Shown: positions 1 to 5,666, counted from the first letter of the stretch. The stretch is 5,676 bases of DNA from Parachlamydia sp. (GCA_021298935.1 JAJTHR010000325.1:1-5676), one strand, 5' to 3'. Notes: generated from the letters alone by a model not told the origin. A program made the numbers and translations.

Positions 1-114
1 AAATACATTCCTAATTGCATCTTGTACCTCCCTGACTGTCATCCGGGAAATCGGAAGAGCAAAAATTCTTTTTAAACTTCGGTTCAACTGTTCAAGACTA
101 TTTTCAGTAATCAT
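1..114 (-). CDS. Partial unknown gene, N-terminal 38 codons
   Basis: A reading frame opens at an ATG at 114-112 on the minus strand and stays open to the window edge, giving 38 codons beginning MITENSLEQLNRSLKRIF. The start is well supported: an AAAGGAGG Shine-Dalgarno sequence (plus-strand CCTCCTTT at 119-126) lies 4 nt upstream of the ATG, the strongest ribosome-binding site in the window. The visible peptide is charged, predicted mostly helical, and has no signal peptide or membrane segment, so a cytoplasmic product is likely. I do not recognise the family from this fragment. The gene is transcribed divergently from the secreted repeat protein, and the two share an intergenic region of about 100 bp. 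The C-terminal part lies outside the window. Confidence 0.72.
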   Translation of the reverse strand, partial: MITENSLEQLNRSLKRIFALPISRMTVREVQDAIRNVF

Positions 115-146
115 AGGGCCTCCTTTAGGTATTTGCTTAATTTTGA

Positions 147-174
147 TGTATAAATTAAATTTGCCTTTTTACAA
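147..174 (-). promoter_or_regulatory. Candidate sigma-70-type promoter for the left partial gene
   Basis: On the minus strand a TTGTAA -35-like box (plus positions 169-174) is followed after 16 bp by a TATACA -10-like box (147-152). This would start transcription near 140 and give a leader of about 25 nt before the ATG at 114, with the AAAGGAGG site inside it. The boxes match the consensus at about four of six positions each. The AT richness of the region makes chance matches easy, so this is a candidate only. Confidence 0.38.
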
Positions 175-189
175 AATTTTTTTTATCTT
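161..189 (+). promoter_or_regulatory. Candidate promoter for the secreted protein / barrel operon
   Basis: TTGCCT at 161-166 and TATCTT at 184-189 are separated by 17 bp on the plus strand and would start transcription near 196, about 26 nt before the ATG at 222. Each box matches the sigma-70 consensus at four of six positions. It partly overlaps the opposing candidate promoter, so the two divergent units may compete for or share regulation. No competing promoter is seen between 1700 and 1707, so this would serve both downstream genes. Confidence 0.35.
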
Positions 190-213
190 AGGACTTATCT
201 TTTCTCTTAGGAC
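186..213 (+). repeat. 9-bp direct repeat in the leader of the secreted protein gene
   Basis: TCTTAGGAC occurs at 186-194 and again at 205-213, a 19-bp period. The second copy contains the AGGA (209-212) that serves as the likely Shine-Dalgarno sequence for the ATG at 222. The first copy overlaps the candidate -10 box. It could be a small duplication or a protein-binding repeat; function is unknown. Confidence 0.4.
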
Positions 214-221
214 AGTTGAAT

Positions 222-1700
222 ATGCGCAGCCTTGTTTCTATTTTTTTTATTTTTATTCTTTTTACCCCCCTTTCTGCTGCCTGGCAGTTTCCGCCTGAAG
301 CATTGACAACTTCAGGGGCTGGAGGGTCGTCCGACATAGCCGCCAATACGAGTGGCGAAGCCGTGGCTGTCTGGATAGATAATTTTATTGTGAAGGCGTC
401 TCACTTTACAGACGGACAGTGGGGAGAATTCACAACCATTTCGCAAAATGCAGGCATAAACGGCGTTGTTAGAGTGGCTTATGATGATTCTGATAGAGCC
501 CTAGCGATCTGGGTAACAGTTGGGCCGCCCAATGCTGTTCGTTCATCCTTTTTTAATGGCACCACCTGGTCAGAACCTTTAGTAAGCCCCCTGGACACTT
601 CAAGCGTCACTTCCTTTACAAGCCCGTCAATTGCGATGGATGGAAAAGGAGGAGGATTAGCAGCCTGGATCGAACTCGGCGAGAATGATGTACGCTCCTC
701 CAACTTTAGTTCCTCTCGCTGGAGATTAGCTACAACAATTGGAACAGGGAACGGAACTGTTGATGTCGCCTATAATAGCGATGACACAGGAGTAGCCGTA
801 TGGACAAACGGGGGAGTCACCACGGCAAATTATTTTTTCGAGGGGGTATGGCTTACTCCCCAAGTGATTGGGACAGCCGGGGATAAAGATCCTCAAGTGG
901 GCATCGCATCCAATGGGGGCGTTTATGCCATTTGGTTAAATCAACCGACTGGTACAATTTTGACCGCGCAATTTAACGGATTTGAATGGACAACACCTGA
1001 AGTTATCTCAACGGGAATAGGCAACTATAATCCACGAATAGCCGTATCACCCGAAGGAGTGGCTGTGGCGCTTTGGATTGATGGAAACCATGTTGTTCAA
1101 TCCAGTACCTTTAGTGCAGCAGGGTGGAGCGAACCCAAACAAGTTGATTCATCCACTTCAGCGACGGAAGCTGATTTAGCAATTGCGGCTAACGGGAATG
1201 CGATGGCTCTTTGGGTGGAAAGCGACAATCAGATTCAAAGTGCGACACAAACTCCAGGGGGAAATTGGGATTCGGTCATTCCTGTGGGAACATTTTCGGC
1301 CCCCCCTTTCGAACTTTCAGCTGCCCTTTCATCAGAAGGACCTGCATTTGGCACTTGGACCCATGGCGATGGAGGGGCTGGCCAAAATGCCTATGCTTCT
1401 TTTACCCTGGCAACGCTACCTCCAAAGCCCCCTTTTTGCTTTCATGGAAAAGTGAAAGTCAACGCTTCCGCCACCCAATTTGACAGACTCCATGTTTTAG
1501 AATTTAATCCCTCAATTGATAAAGGGGTTATTTTTTACCGCTTAAGACGAAACGGCAGTGTACTTGCCGATATCCCTCTTAAAGGCCCATTTGAATATAT
1601 TGACCATCACCGTTCCAAAAAAAGATGCGACACCTATACGCTTACTTCGGTGAATGCAGGCGATTTGGAAAGCTCACGCTTGAAAGTTAAATTAAAGTAA
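222..1700 (+). CDS. Secreted eight-repeat beta-propeller-like protein with FN3-like C-terminus
   Basis: I chose ATG 222 because an AGGA lies 9 nt upstream. The frame also has a TTG at 216, but there the AGGA would be only 3 nt away. The 492-aa product begins with a Sec signal peptide (hydrophobic run LVSIFFIFILF, likely cleavage near LSA-A), so it is exported. Numbering below counts from the TTG codon, two residues more than the ATG form. Residues 23-398 hold eight repeats of about 46 residues. Each has an A-x-W half (W53, 99, 151, 196, 240, 287, 333, 381) and a W-x-x-P-like half, as in a beta-propeller. Residues 402-494 start PPKPPF and resemble a fibronectin type III domain (Y441, R445NG, D463, a DTYTLTSVN strand), with C408 and C471 as a possible disulfide pair. 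No enzyme motif is evident; a surface binding or adhesion role is inferred. The next gene follows after 6 nt. I recall comparable proteins from environmental chlamydiae but cannot verify homology here. Confidence 0.85.
   Translation: MRSLVSIFFIFILFTPLSAAWQFPPEALTTSGAGGSSDIAANTSGEAVAVWIDNFIVKASHFTDGQWGEFTTISQNAGINGVVRVAYDDSDRALAIWVTVGPPNAVRSSFFNGTTWSEPLVSPLDTSSVTSFTSPSIAMDGKGGGLAAWIELGENDVRSSNFSSSRWRLATTIGTGNGTVDVAYNSDDTGVAVWTNGGVTTANYFFEGVWLTPQVIGTAGDKDPQVGIASNGGVYAIWLNQPTGTILTAQFNGFEWTTPEVISTGIGNYNPRIAVSPEGVAVALWIDGNHVVQSSTFSAAGWSEPKQVDSSTSATEADLAIAANGNAMALWVESDNQIQSATQTPGGNWDSVIPVGTFSAPPFELSAALSSEGPAFGTWTHGDGGAGQNAYASFTLATLPPKPPFCFHGKVKVNASATQFDRLHVLEFNPSIDKGVIFYRLRRNGSVLADIPLKGPFEYIDHHRSKKRCDTYTLTSVNAGDLESSRLKVKLK
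282..1409 (+). repeat. Eight-fold protein repeat, probable propeller blades
   Basis: This is an internal repeat visible at protein level rather than as exact DNA repeats. The unit is roughly 'xIAxxxxGxAxAxWxxxxxVxxSxFxxxxWxxPxxIxxxG'. The first Trp recurs at intervals of 46, 52, 45, 44, 47, 46 and 48 residues, and the second Trp follows it by 16-19 residues. Residues from W23 (WQFPPEAL) supply a second half without a first half. The last unit (W381) has a first half but no second Trp. The array is therefore circularly permuted by half a unit, as expected for a propeller closed by its N-terminal strand. DNA copies have diverged, so the repeats are old rather than recently amplified. Confidence 0.7.
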
Positions 1701-1706
1701 AAACTC

Positions 1707-2309
1707 ATGCGATCTATTATATTGTTTTTTAGCCTATCTATTTTGCCGCTGTATGGATGGGATTTAGAAGTGCGCAGCGCCGGTTTAAGGTTGCAAAGCG
1801 ATCATTTTAGAAAAGTCTATAGCAATAAGATAGGGGAGTATCAAATTGAATTTGCATGCCCACTTAAAGCTTTTTTTGAATGCTGTGATTTAGAGGAACT
1901 GGAACAATGGGCTGGCTGGGTTAACTTGAGCTCCTTTTCAAAGGAAGGGCATTTTACCTATTTACATGAAAAAACAAAAGTTCGTCATTGGGCCCTTAAT
2001 TGCGGCGTTAAGCGTTACTTTTGCGGCAATGGATGCATGCACCCTTATGCAGGTTTTGGTATAGGCGCTGTCCATGCGCGCTTTGACGACCACTCCCGTT
2101 TTGTCAAACAGGAAATAAAACTATGGGGCTTGGCGTTTTTGGTAAAATATGGAATAGAATTTAATCTGCCCTCCTGTTTCTACCTTGATATCTTTACTGA
2201 CTATGCCTATAGCTACATGACTAAACCACATGCAAAGCAAGGAACGACCACACGCGGTATACAAACGGGAGGATTTAAATTTGGATTGGGTCTCGGCCGC
2301 TCGTTTTAG
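1707..2309 (+). CDS. Small cysteine-rich outer-membrane beta-barrel protein
   Basis: The 200-aa protein starts with a short Sec signal peptide (MRSIILFFSLSILPLYG, likely cleavage before W18-D19). The rest alternates polar and hydrophobic or aromatic residues in strand-like blocks separated by turns: around 20-30, 43-53, 68-76, 82-86, 93-105, 112-124, 134-151, 156-171 and 187-200. It ends in GGFKFGLGLGRSF, and the terminal Phe is the usual BAM recognition signal of outer-membrane barrels. Size and pattern suggest an eight-stranded OmpA/OmpW-like barrel. Seven cysteines (51, 59, 60, 99, 106, 110, 157) are many for an exported protein of this size; chlamydial envelopes are known for disulfide cross-linked cysteine-rich outer-membrane proteins. 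It begins 6 nt after the secreted repeat protein with no clear Shine-Dalgarno sequence, so translation is probably coupled. Substrate or partner is unknown; a structural or anchoring role is inferred. Confidence 0.75.
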   Translation: MRSIILFFSLSILPLYGWDLEVRSAGLRLQSDHFRKVYSNKIGEYQIEFACPLKAFFECCDLEELEQWAGWVNLSSFSKEGHFTYLHEKTKVRHWALNCGVKRYFCGNGCMHPYAGFGIGAVHARFDDHSRFVKQEIKLWGLAFLVKYGIEFNLPSCFYLDIFTDYAYSYMTKPHAKQGTTTRGIQTGGFKFGLGLGRSF

Positions 2310-2389
2310 ATAGTAGAGTATCTGGTCGACTTTCCTCTCCCATGCATGGCAAGATTTTTATTATCAACCAGCTGGGCTAATGTTTTTTT
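2306..2389 (-). other. A7 slippery run and out-of-frame C-terminus of the Fic gene
   Basis: On the minus strand the Fic frame reads ACT TTA AAA AAA CAT TAG, with the seven A at plus positions 2389-2383. Reading one base back after the two Lys codons gives ACA TTA GCC and so on, adding 25 residues (TLAQLVDNKN, then LAMHGRGKSTRYSTI) before TAA at 2308-2306. This is the expected end of a Fic-associated winged helix: a recognition helix, a short L-V-D-N-K-N-L turn and a GRGKSTRY wing. The A run lies in the phase A_AAA_AAA, a recognised -1 frameshift heptamer. The extension would give 349 residues. Alternatives are a true frameshift mutation, polymerase slippage or a base-calling error in the homopolymer. 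The extended frame overlaps the TAG of the convergent barrel gene by 4 bp. Confidence 0.8.
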
Positions 2390-3354
2390 AAAGTATTCCG
2401 ATTGGCTTGGGTTAATTTTTCTAATTCGCTAATTTTTAATGGTCCTTGGCTCTCAATTAATTTAAGTATAGACACGGCCAGTTGACTTAATTCGATAAGA
2501 GATCTTTCATTCTTTATTTTTACTTCCAAATGCCTTTTCTGCCTTTGAAGGCTTTCCAAAAAAAATAAAACCCAAGGAGTCCAGGGATCTTCTTCCTTAT
2601 TCAGCCAACGGATCTGTGTTTTTTGTAAAGCTTTGTAGTAGGCACTCTTATTGCTCTCAATGATGCTTTCAAGGGAGGAGTAAACGGCATAATGGTAGCC
2701 TTCTTTAAGCATTAGCAATGTAGTGAGCAGGCGGGATAAGCGTCCGTTACCATCCTGGAAAGGATGGATAGCCAGAAAGACAACCGTAAATAGTGCTATA
2801 ATCAAAAGAGGGTGCAAATTTTTTCCTATAAAAACATCATTTGTCCACTTAATTAACTCAGTCACCCGTAGGGGAGTTTCCAAAGGGGAGATAGTTTCAA
2901 AAATAATCCCGGCACTTTTTCCATACTGGTCAAAGGCTTCTATTCTGATCGGAATTTTTTTATAATTTCCCCGGTGTCTTTGATCTTTTTCGGAGAATTG
3001 TAAAAGCCAAACATGCAATTGTTTTATAAAGTTTTCTGTAAGAGGAATTTCACTAAAGTGAGTGAAAACTTTTTCGCAAGCGAATGCATAACCCGCAACT
3101 TCTTGTTCGTCGCGCGTGTCAAACGATTTGGTATCGACCTCAGCTAAAAGTAATTCAATTTGTTTGTTGGTGAGTCTGGCCCCCTCAATACGGGTAGAAG
3201 ATCCGATACTTTCAATCGTAGCCACTTTTTTTAAACTAGAAAGCCTGTCTGGTGAAATGTGACTCCAATAGATCCACGCCCCTTTAAATTCATCTAATTC
3301 AGCTATCAATTGAAGTGTTTTCTGGCTAATTACAATGGAGTCACTGTCAATCAT
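2377..3354 (-). CDS. Fic-family protein adenylyltransferase, class II, C-terminus interrupted
   Basis: The 325-aa frame has a Fic_N-type helical N-terminus (about 1-85), a Fic core (about 105-225) and a C-terminal winged-helix region (from about 285). The active-site loop is H197-PFQDGNGRLS-R208, matching HPFx[D/E]GNGRxxR with the catalytic His intact, so AMP transfer from ATP to a protein hydroxyl is predicted. S53-TRI-E57-G58 fits the inhibitory (S/T)xxxE(G/N) helix. Being N-terminal, it marks a class II, self-inhibited Fic enzyme. There is no signal peptide or membrane segment, so it acts in the cytoplasm unless it is a secreted effector. Only a weak AGG 8-9 nt upstream could serve as Shine-Dalgarno; an in-frame stop lies just upstream, supporting ATG 3354. 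The frame ends NTLKKH inside the winged helix, next to an A7 run, so the gene is frame-disrupted or uses frameshifting. No antitoxin gene adjoins it. The target protein is unknown. Confidence 0.9.
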   Translation of the reverse strand: MIDSDSIVISQKTLQLIAELDEFKGAWIYWSHISPDRLSSLKKVATIESIGSSTRIEGARLTNKQIELLLAEVDTKSFDTRDEQEVAGYAFACEKVFTHFSEIPLTENFIKQLHVWLLQFSEKDQRHRGNYKKIPIRIEAFDQYGKSAGIIFETISPLETPLRVTELIKWTNDVFIGKNLHPLLIIALFTVVFLAIHPFQDGNGRLSRLLTTLLMLKEGYHYAVYSSLESIIESNKSAYYKALQKTQIRWLNKEEDPWTPWVLFFLESLQRQKRHLEVKIKNERSLIELSQLAVSILKLIESQGPLKISELEKLTQANRNTLKKH

Positions 3355-3374
3355 TATAAATACCTGTATTTATA
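3355..3374. promoter_or_regulatory. Perfect 9-bp inverted repeat abutting the Fic start, operator candidate
   Basis: TATAAATAC at 3355-3363 and GTATTTATA at 3366-3374 form a perfect inverted repeat with a 2-bp CT spacer, touching the Fic ATG. It covers the expected transcription start and the whole leader of the candidate Fic promoter. A protein dimer bound here would block transcription. An RNA hairpin is unlikely with a 2-nt loop. Further ATACC half-sites occur at 3372-3376 and 3382-3386. The Fic protein carries its own winged helix, so autoregulation is possible, but this is inference. Confidence 0.5.
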
Positions 3375-3378
3375 CCCA

Positions 3379-3407
3379 AAAATACCCGTAAATAATATTA
3401 GGGTCAA
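3379..3407 (-). promoter_or_regulatory. Candidate sigma-70-type promoter for the Fic gene
   Basis: On the minus strand TTGACC (plus 3402-3407, five of six consensus positions) is followed after exactly 17 bp by TATTTT (3379-3384, four of six). Transcription would start near 3372, inside the inverted repeat, leaving an unusually short leader of under 20 nt. This is the best-formed -35/-10 pair in the window. Confidence 0.5.
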
Positions 3408-3524
3408 TCATTCATGCCATTAAAACAAATATCACATCGAAAATGCTCACAATATTTGTAAATGATGAAGTTTTAGAAAATTTATATGGTGTATTGCATG
3501 TCAAAATTGATCATAGAGGACTGT

Positions 3525-3539
3525 ATGATTAACAATCAT
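3525..3539. other. Small AT-rich stem-loop downstream of the histidine kinase
   Basis: ATGATT (3525-3530) and AATCAT (3534-3539) pair perfectly around a 3-nt loop, 7 bp beyond the kinase stop codon in the direction of its transcription. The stem is short and AT-rich and no U-tract follows, so it is not a convincing intrinsic terminator. The rest of the 3375-3545 spacer holds the Fic promoter and otherwise nothing I recognise; read-through from the kinase into the Fic gene remains possible. Confidence 0.25.
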
Positions 3540-3545
3540 GAAAAT

Positions 3546-5303
3546 TTATCCAATTGACCCACTAGTCGGCTGCACGATAGGTAGTGTAATAATAATTTCC
3601 GACCCTCTATCTGGTTCGCTTTTAACTTCTATCGAACCACTATGTTCCTGAATAATCGTATAGGTAATTGTTAAACCAAGACCCGTTCCTGCTCCGATTG
3701 GCTTGGTAGTAAAAAAGGGATCAAAAATTTTCTTTTTAATTTCAGGCGACATTCCTTTGCCCGTATCTTTGATTGAAATGGCAATAGTGTTTTCATCCTT
3801 TCGAAAAGTTTTAATTGTCACGATTCCATTTTCCTTAATCGACTCGATTGCATTATTAAAAACACTTAGGAACGCCTGGTTGATTTTTCCGGGATAGCAA
3901 TCTATCTCTGGAATATCTCCAAAATCGGTTTGCAGTTCAACTTTATCTTTAAAGCGATGATCCATTAGGACTAGCATCGCATCCAACCCTTCATGAATAT
4001 TTACTTTCTTAAGATGGTCCTCGTCTAAGCGGCTAAATACCCTTAGGTCTTTAACGATGGCAGCAGTGCGCTTTGCCCCATCTTTTATCCCGGCAAGCAA
4101 CTGCGGGATCTCATTTAACGTCGATTCAATATCGAGCTCTTCTCTCACTTCCTCAATCCTAGCTAGTTCCTCCCGGGCGTTGCCTTGTTCTATATGCGAA
4201 TACTTATCCAAAATAGTCAGGACATCTTCAATATCTTTTTGTAGGGGTTCAATGCTTGAAGAGACAAAATTTATCGGATTATTGATTTCATGAGCAATTC
4301 CCGCAGTCAGCATACCAAGCGAAGACATTTTTTCTGATTGAAGAAGTTGCGCTTCTTTGTGTTTTAATTCCTCTAATGCTGAATGCAGATCAGCTGTCCG
4401 CTCGATCACCTTTTCTTCCAAAATGTCGTTCGCCTTGTAAAGGCTTTCAATTAATGCCGATAAGGCCAGGTCGAGTGTAAATAAAATGACAAGGAAGCTT
4501 TGAAAAAGCAGCATTGATTGGTTGATGTTTTTTCCACCGAAAATATAATCGCCTTTAGAGATAAAATAAGTCGCAATCAGTGAAATGATCAGGCACTGCA
4601 CCGTGCTCCAATGAGGACCTAAGCGAAAGACAGTCCAAATAATAAAGGGAATAAGCATAAAAGCAAGTTGATTGAATTGAGAAAAGATAAACAAGCTCAA
4701 GACGATCACACAGCTAAGCAAAATGACAAGTTCCACAAGCCGTTCCTTGACCAACGTTTGGCGGCGATAGGTAATCCAAACAAGAAGAGTAGATGCAACG
4801 CTTACGCAACCTGAAAAATCACCAAGCAGCCAGGTTAGCCAAGTGACCCCATATTGGCTCGCCGGCACTAATCCAAAGAGCCAAAGGCTGCTCGTTCCAA
4901 TCGAGGCACCGAAAAGGCTGGCGGCCAAAGTGGCAAAAACCATGAAAATGAACACGCTATAGATGCTATTAATGGGATTTAGGGTTCCGGCAAATCTTTT
5001 CATAAAATAAGCGCCAATCAAAGCCTCAGCAGTCACTCCTAAAGAAATTAGGAGAACGGCAAATAGAGTAAAGCCTGAAATAACCGGAAAAGAAATGAGA
5101 GTTCCTATAAATGCGCTCAGTAATATAGCCGGCCAGATTCGGCTTCCATAAATTAAAGTAAAGGCAAGGGCGATACCAGCGGGGGGCCATAACGGCGTGA
5201 CATTTCCGGGGGGGATGGACAATAGGTGGCCGATCTCAGCTGCTAATACGTAGCTGATGACAATAAGAAGTAATTCAAAAATGTTAATGGAAGGCCATTT
5301 CAT
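3546..5303 (-). CDS. MASE1-domain membrane sensor histidine kinase
   Basis: The 585-aa protein opens with a MASE1 sensor domain: about ten hydrophobic segments in residues 5-285, with the typical PPGNVTPLWPPAGIALA stretch (31-47) and GD (161-162). A coiled coil (288-325) links it to the kinase core. The core has the H-box G335-IAHEINNPINF with phosphoacceptor H338, the N-box around N475 and N483-N484-A485, G1 D513-TGKGM, F-box F527-DPFF and G2 G539-TGLGL. All catalytic boxes are intact, so an active ATP-dependent autokinase is predicted. The H-box is the HEINNP type found in NtrB/AtoS-like kinases. MASE1 is an inner-membrane sensor of unknown ligand. There is no PAS, HAMP or receiver domain, and no response regulator gene within the window, so its partner is elsewhere. 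ATG 5303 has a weak AGG Shine-Dalgarno 6 nt upstream. The Fic gene lies 191 bp downstream on the same strand, with its own promoter. Confidence 0.93.
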   Translation of the reverse strand: MKWPSINIFELLLIVISYVLAAEIGHLLSIPPGNVTPLWPPAGIALAFTLIYGSRIWPAILLSAFIGTLISFPVISGFTLFAVLLISLGVTAEALIGAYFMKRFAGTLNPINSIYSVFIFMVFATLAASLFGASIGTSSLWLFGLVPASQYGVTWLTWLLGDFSGCVSVASTLLVWITYRRQTLVKERLVELVILLSCVIVLSLFIFSQFNQLAFMLIPFIIWTVFRLGPHWSTVQCLIISLIATYFISKGDYIFGGKNINQSMLLFQSFLVILFTLDLALSALIESLYKANDILEEKVIERTADLHSALEELKHKEAQLLQSEKMSSLGMLTAGIAHEINNPINFVSSSIEPLQKDIEDVLTILDKYSHIEQGNAREELARIEEVREELDIESTLNEIPQLLAGIKDGAKRTAAIVKDLRVFSRLDEDHLKKVNIHEGLDAMLVLMDHRFKDKVELQTDFGDIPEIDCYPGKINQAFLSVFNNAIESIKENGIVTIKTFRKDENTIAISIKDTGKGMSPEIKKKIFDPFFTTKPIGAGTGLGLTITYTIIQEHSGSIEVKSEPDRGSEIIITLPIVQPTSGSIG

Positions 5304-5363
5304 ATTTAACCTGGATTGTCTATTTGCTTAAAGCTACTTATTGCCTTTGTATCTTTTTTTTAA

Positions 5364-5369
5364 ATTATA
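5364..5369 (-). promoter_or_regulatory. Perfect TATAAT -10 box upstream of the histidine kinase
   Basis: On the minus strand a consensus TATAAT lies at plus positions 5364-5369 and would start transcription near 5357, giving a leader of about 54 nt before the kinase ATG. At a 17-bp distance the -35 position reads GCCTAG, a poor match, so either the promoter is weak or activated, or the box is a chance match in AT-rich DNA. Confidence 0.35.
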
Positions 5370-5388
5370 ATAAATTATTTTAACAGCT

Positions 5389-5405
5389 AGGCGAAAAAAT
5401 CGCCT
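5389..5405. other. Stem-loop with A/T loop between opposing promoters
   Basis: AGGCGA (5389-5394) and TCGCCT (5400-5405) form a perfect 6-bp stem around a 5-nt homopolymer loop (A on the plus strand, T on the minus). It lies between the minus-strand TATAAT (5364-5369) and the plus-strand TGGTATAAT (5410-5418). No T-tract follows on either strand, so an intrinsic terminator is not well supported. An operator or insulator role is possible. Confidence 0.35.
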
Positions 5406-5409
5406 CTTG

Positions 5410-5418
5410 TGGTATAAT
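5410..5418 (+). promoter_or_regulatory. Extended -10 promoter element facing right
   Basis: TGGTATAAT is a full extended -10 motif (TG-n-TATAAT), which can work without a good -35; the -35 position here is indeed poor. Transcription would start near 5425 and run toward the window edge through two stem-loops. It lies divergent to the kinase promoter. Whatever it drives is either a structured small RNA inside 5425-5676 or a gene beyond the window with a leader of at least 220 nt. Confidence 0.4.
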
Positions 5419-5613
5419 TAACTCATAATGCAATGGTTACGAAAAAAATAGAGTGAATTTGTGTTAAACGCTTGCCTTTATTTCACCAATTTTATAATCT
5501 ATTGGTACTTTACGATTGAACAGTTGTAAATTTAAAAGCAAAAGCCGTTGAGTTTTTGCGCGATGTTTTGACAGTATAAGAAAGACAATGTGCAAGTAAG
5601 AAACAATAAAGCT

Positions 5614-5645
5614 TGTGTGGGACAGATTTAAACCTGTCGCACATA
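5614..5645. repeat. Long imperfect stem-loop near the right edge
   Basis: TGTGGGACAG (5616-5625) pairs with CTGTCGCACA (5634-5643) with a single G-G mismatch. A G-T and a T-A pair extend it at the base, and the 8-nt loop is ATTTAAAC. A stem this long is unlikely by chance in so short a region. No T-tract follows. It could be an RNA element in a leader, a binding site, or an end of a mobile element; nothing distinguishes these here. Confidence 0.5.
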
Positions 5646-5649
5646 TGAA

Positions 5650-5666
5650 GCGCTACAAGATAGCGC
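5650..5666. repeat. Perfect GC-rich stem-loop at the right edge
   Basis: GCGCTA (5650-5655) and TAGCGC (5661-5666) pair perfectly around a 5-nt CAAGA loop, 4 bp after the previous stem-loop. It is followed by GATTAAAAAA, which is A-rich, so it is not an intrinsic terminator for plus-strand transcripts. On the minus strand the T-rich stretch precedes the stem, also the wrong order. The pair of tandem hairpins suggests a structured transcript or binding region. Confidence 0.45.

Noticed and set aside
85..95. 11-bp match (TTGAACAGTTG) between the left partial gene (minus strand) and 5516-5526
   Set aside because: In a window of this size several 11-bp matches are expected by chance, and flanking bases do not extend the similarity.
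216..221. TTG at 216 as the start of the secreted repeat protein
   Set aside because: The AGGA would sit only 3 nt away, whereas ATG 222 has it at 9 nt. The signal peptide is complete from the ATG.
2340..2349. CCATGCATGG palindrome followed by a T-rich stretch, considered as a terminator between the convergent genes
   Set aside because: The palindrome has no room for a hairpin loop, and the T-run is interrupted and offset. The bases also fit as coding sequence of the restored Fic frame.
3443..3532. 29-codon plus-strand frame starting MLTIFVNDEV in the spacer upstream of the Fic gene, considered as a small antitoxin or gene remnant
   Set aside because: There is no Shine-Dalgarno sequence, no recognisable family and a length within chance expectation. 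It is not oriented as a Fic antitoxin operon partner.
5520..5579. Plus-strand peptide ending KAKAVEFLRDVLTV, considered as the tail of a decayed transposase
   Set aside because: It is only about 19 codons after a stop, without a start, and no upstream piece of a transposase can be recognised. The resemblance is too weak to report as an insertion-sequence remnant.
5510..5644. 44-codon minus-strand frame in the right-hand region
   Set aside because: It starts inside a stem-loop without a ribosome-binding site, has an unremarkable composition, and matches no family I recognise.
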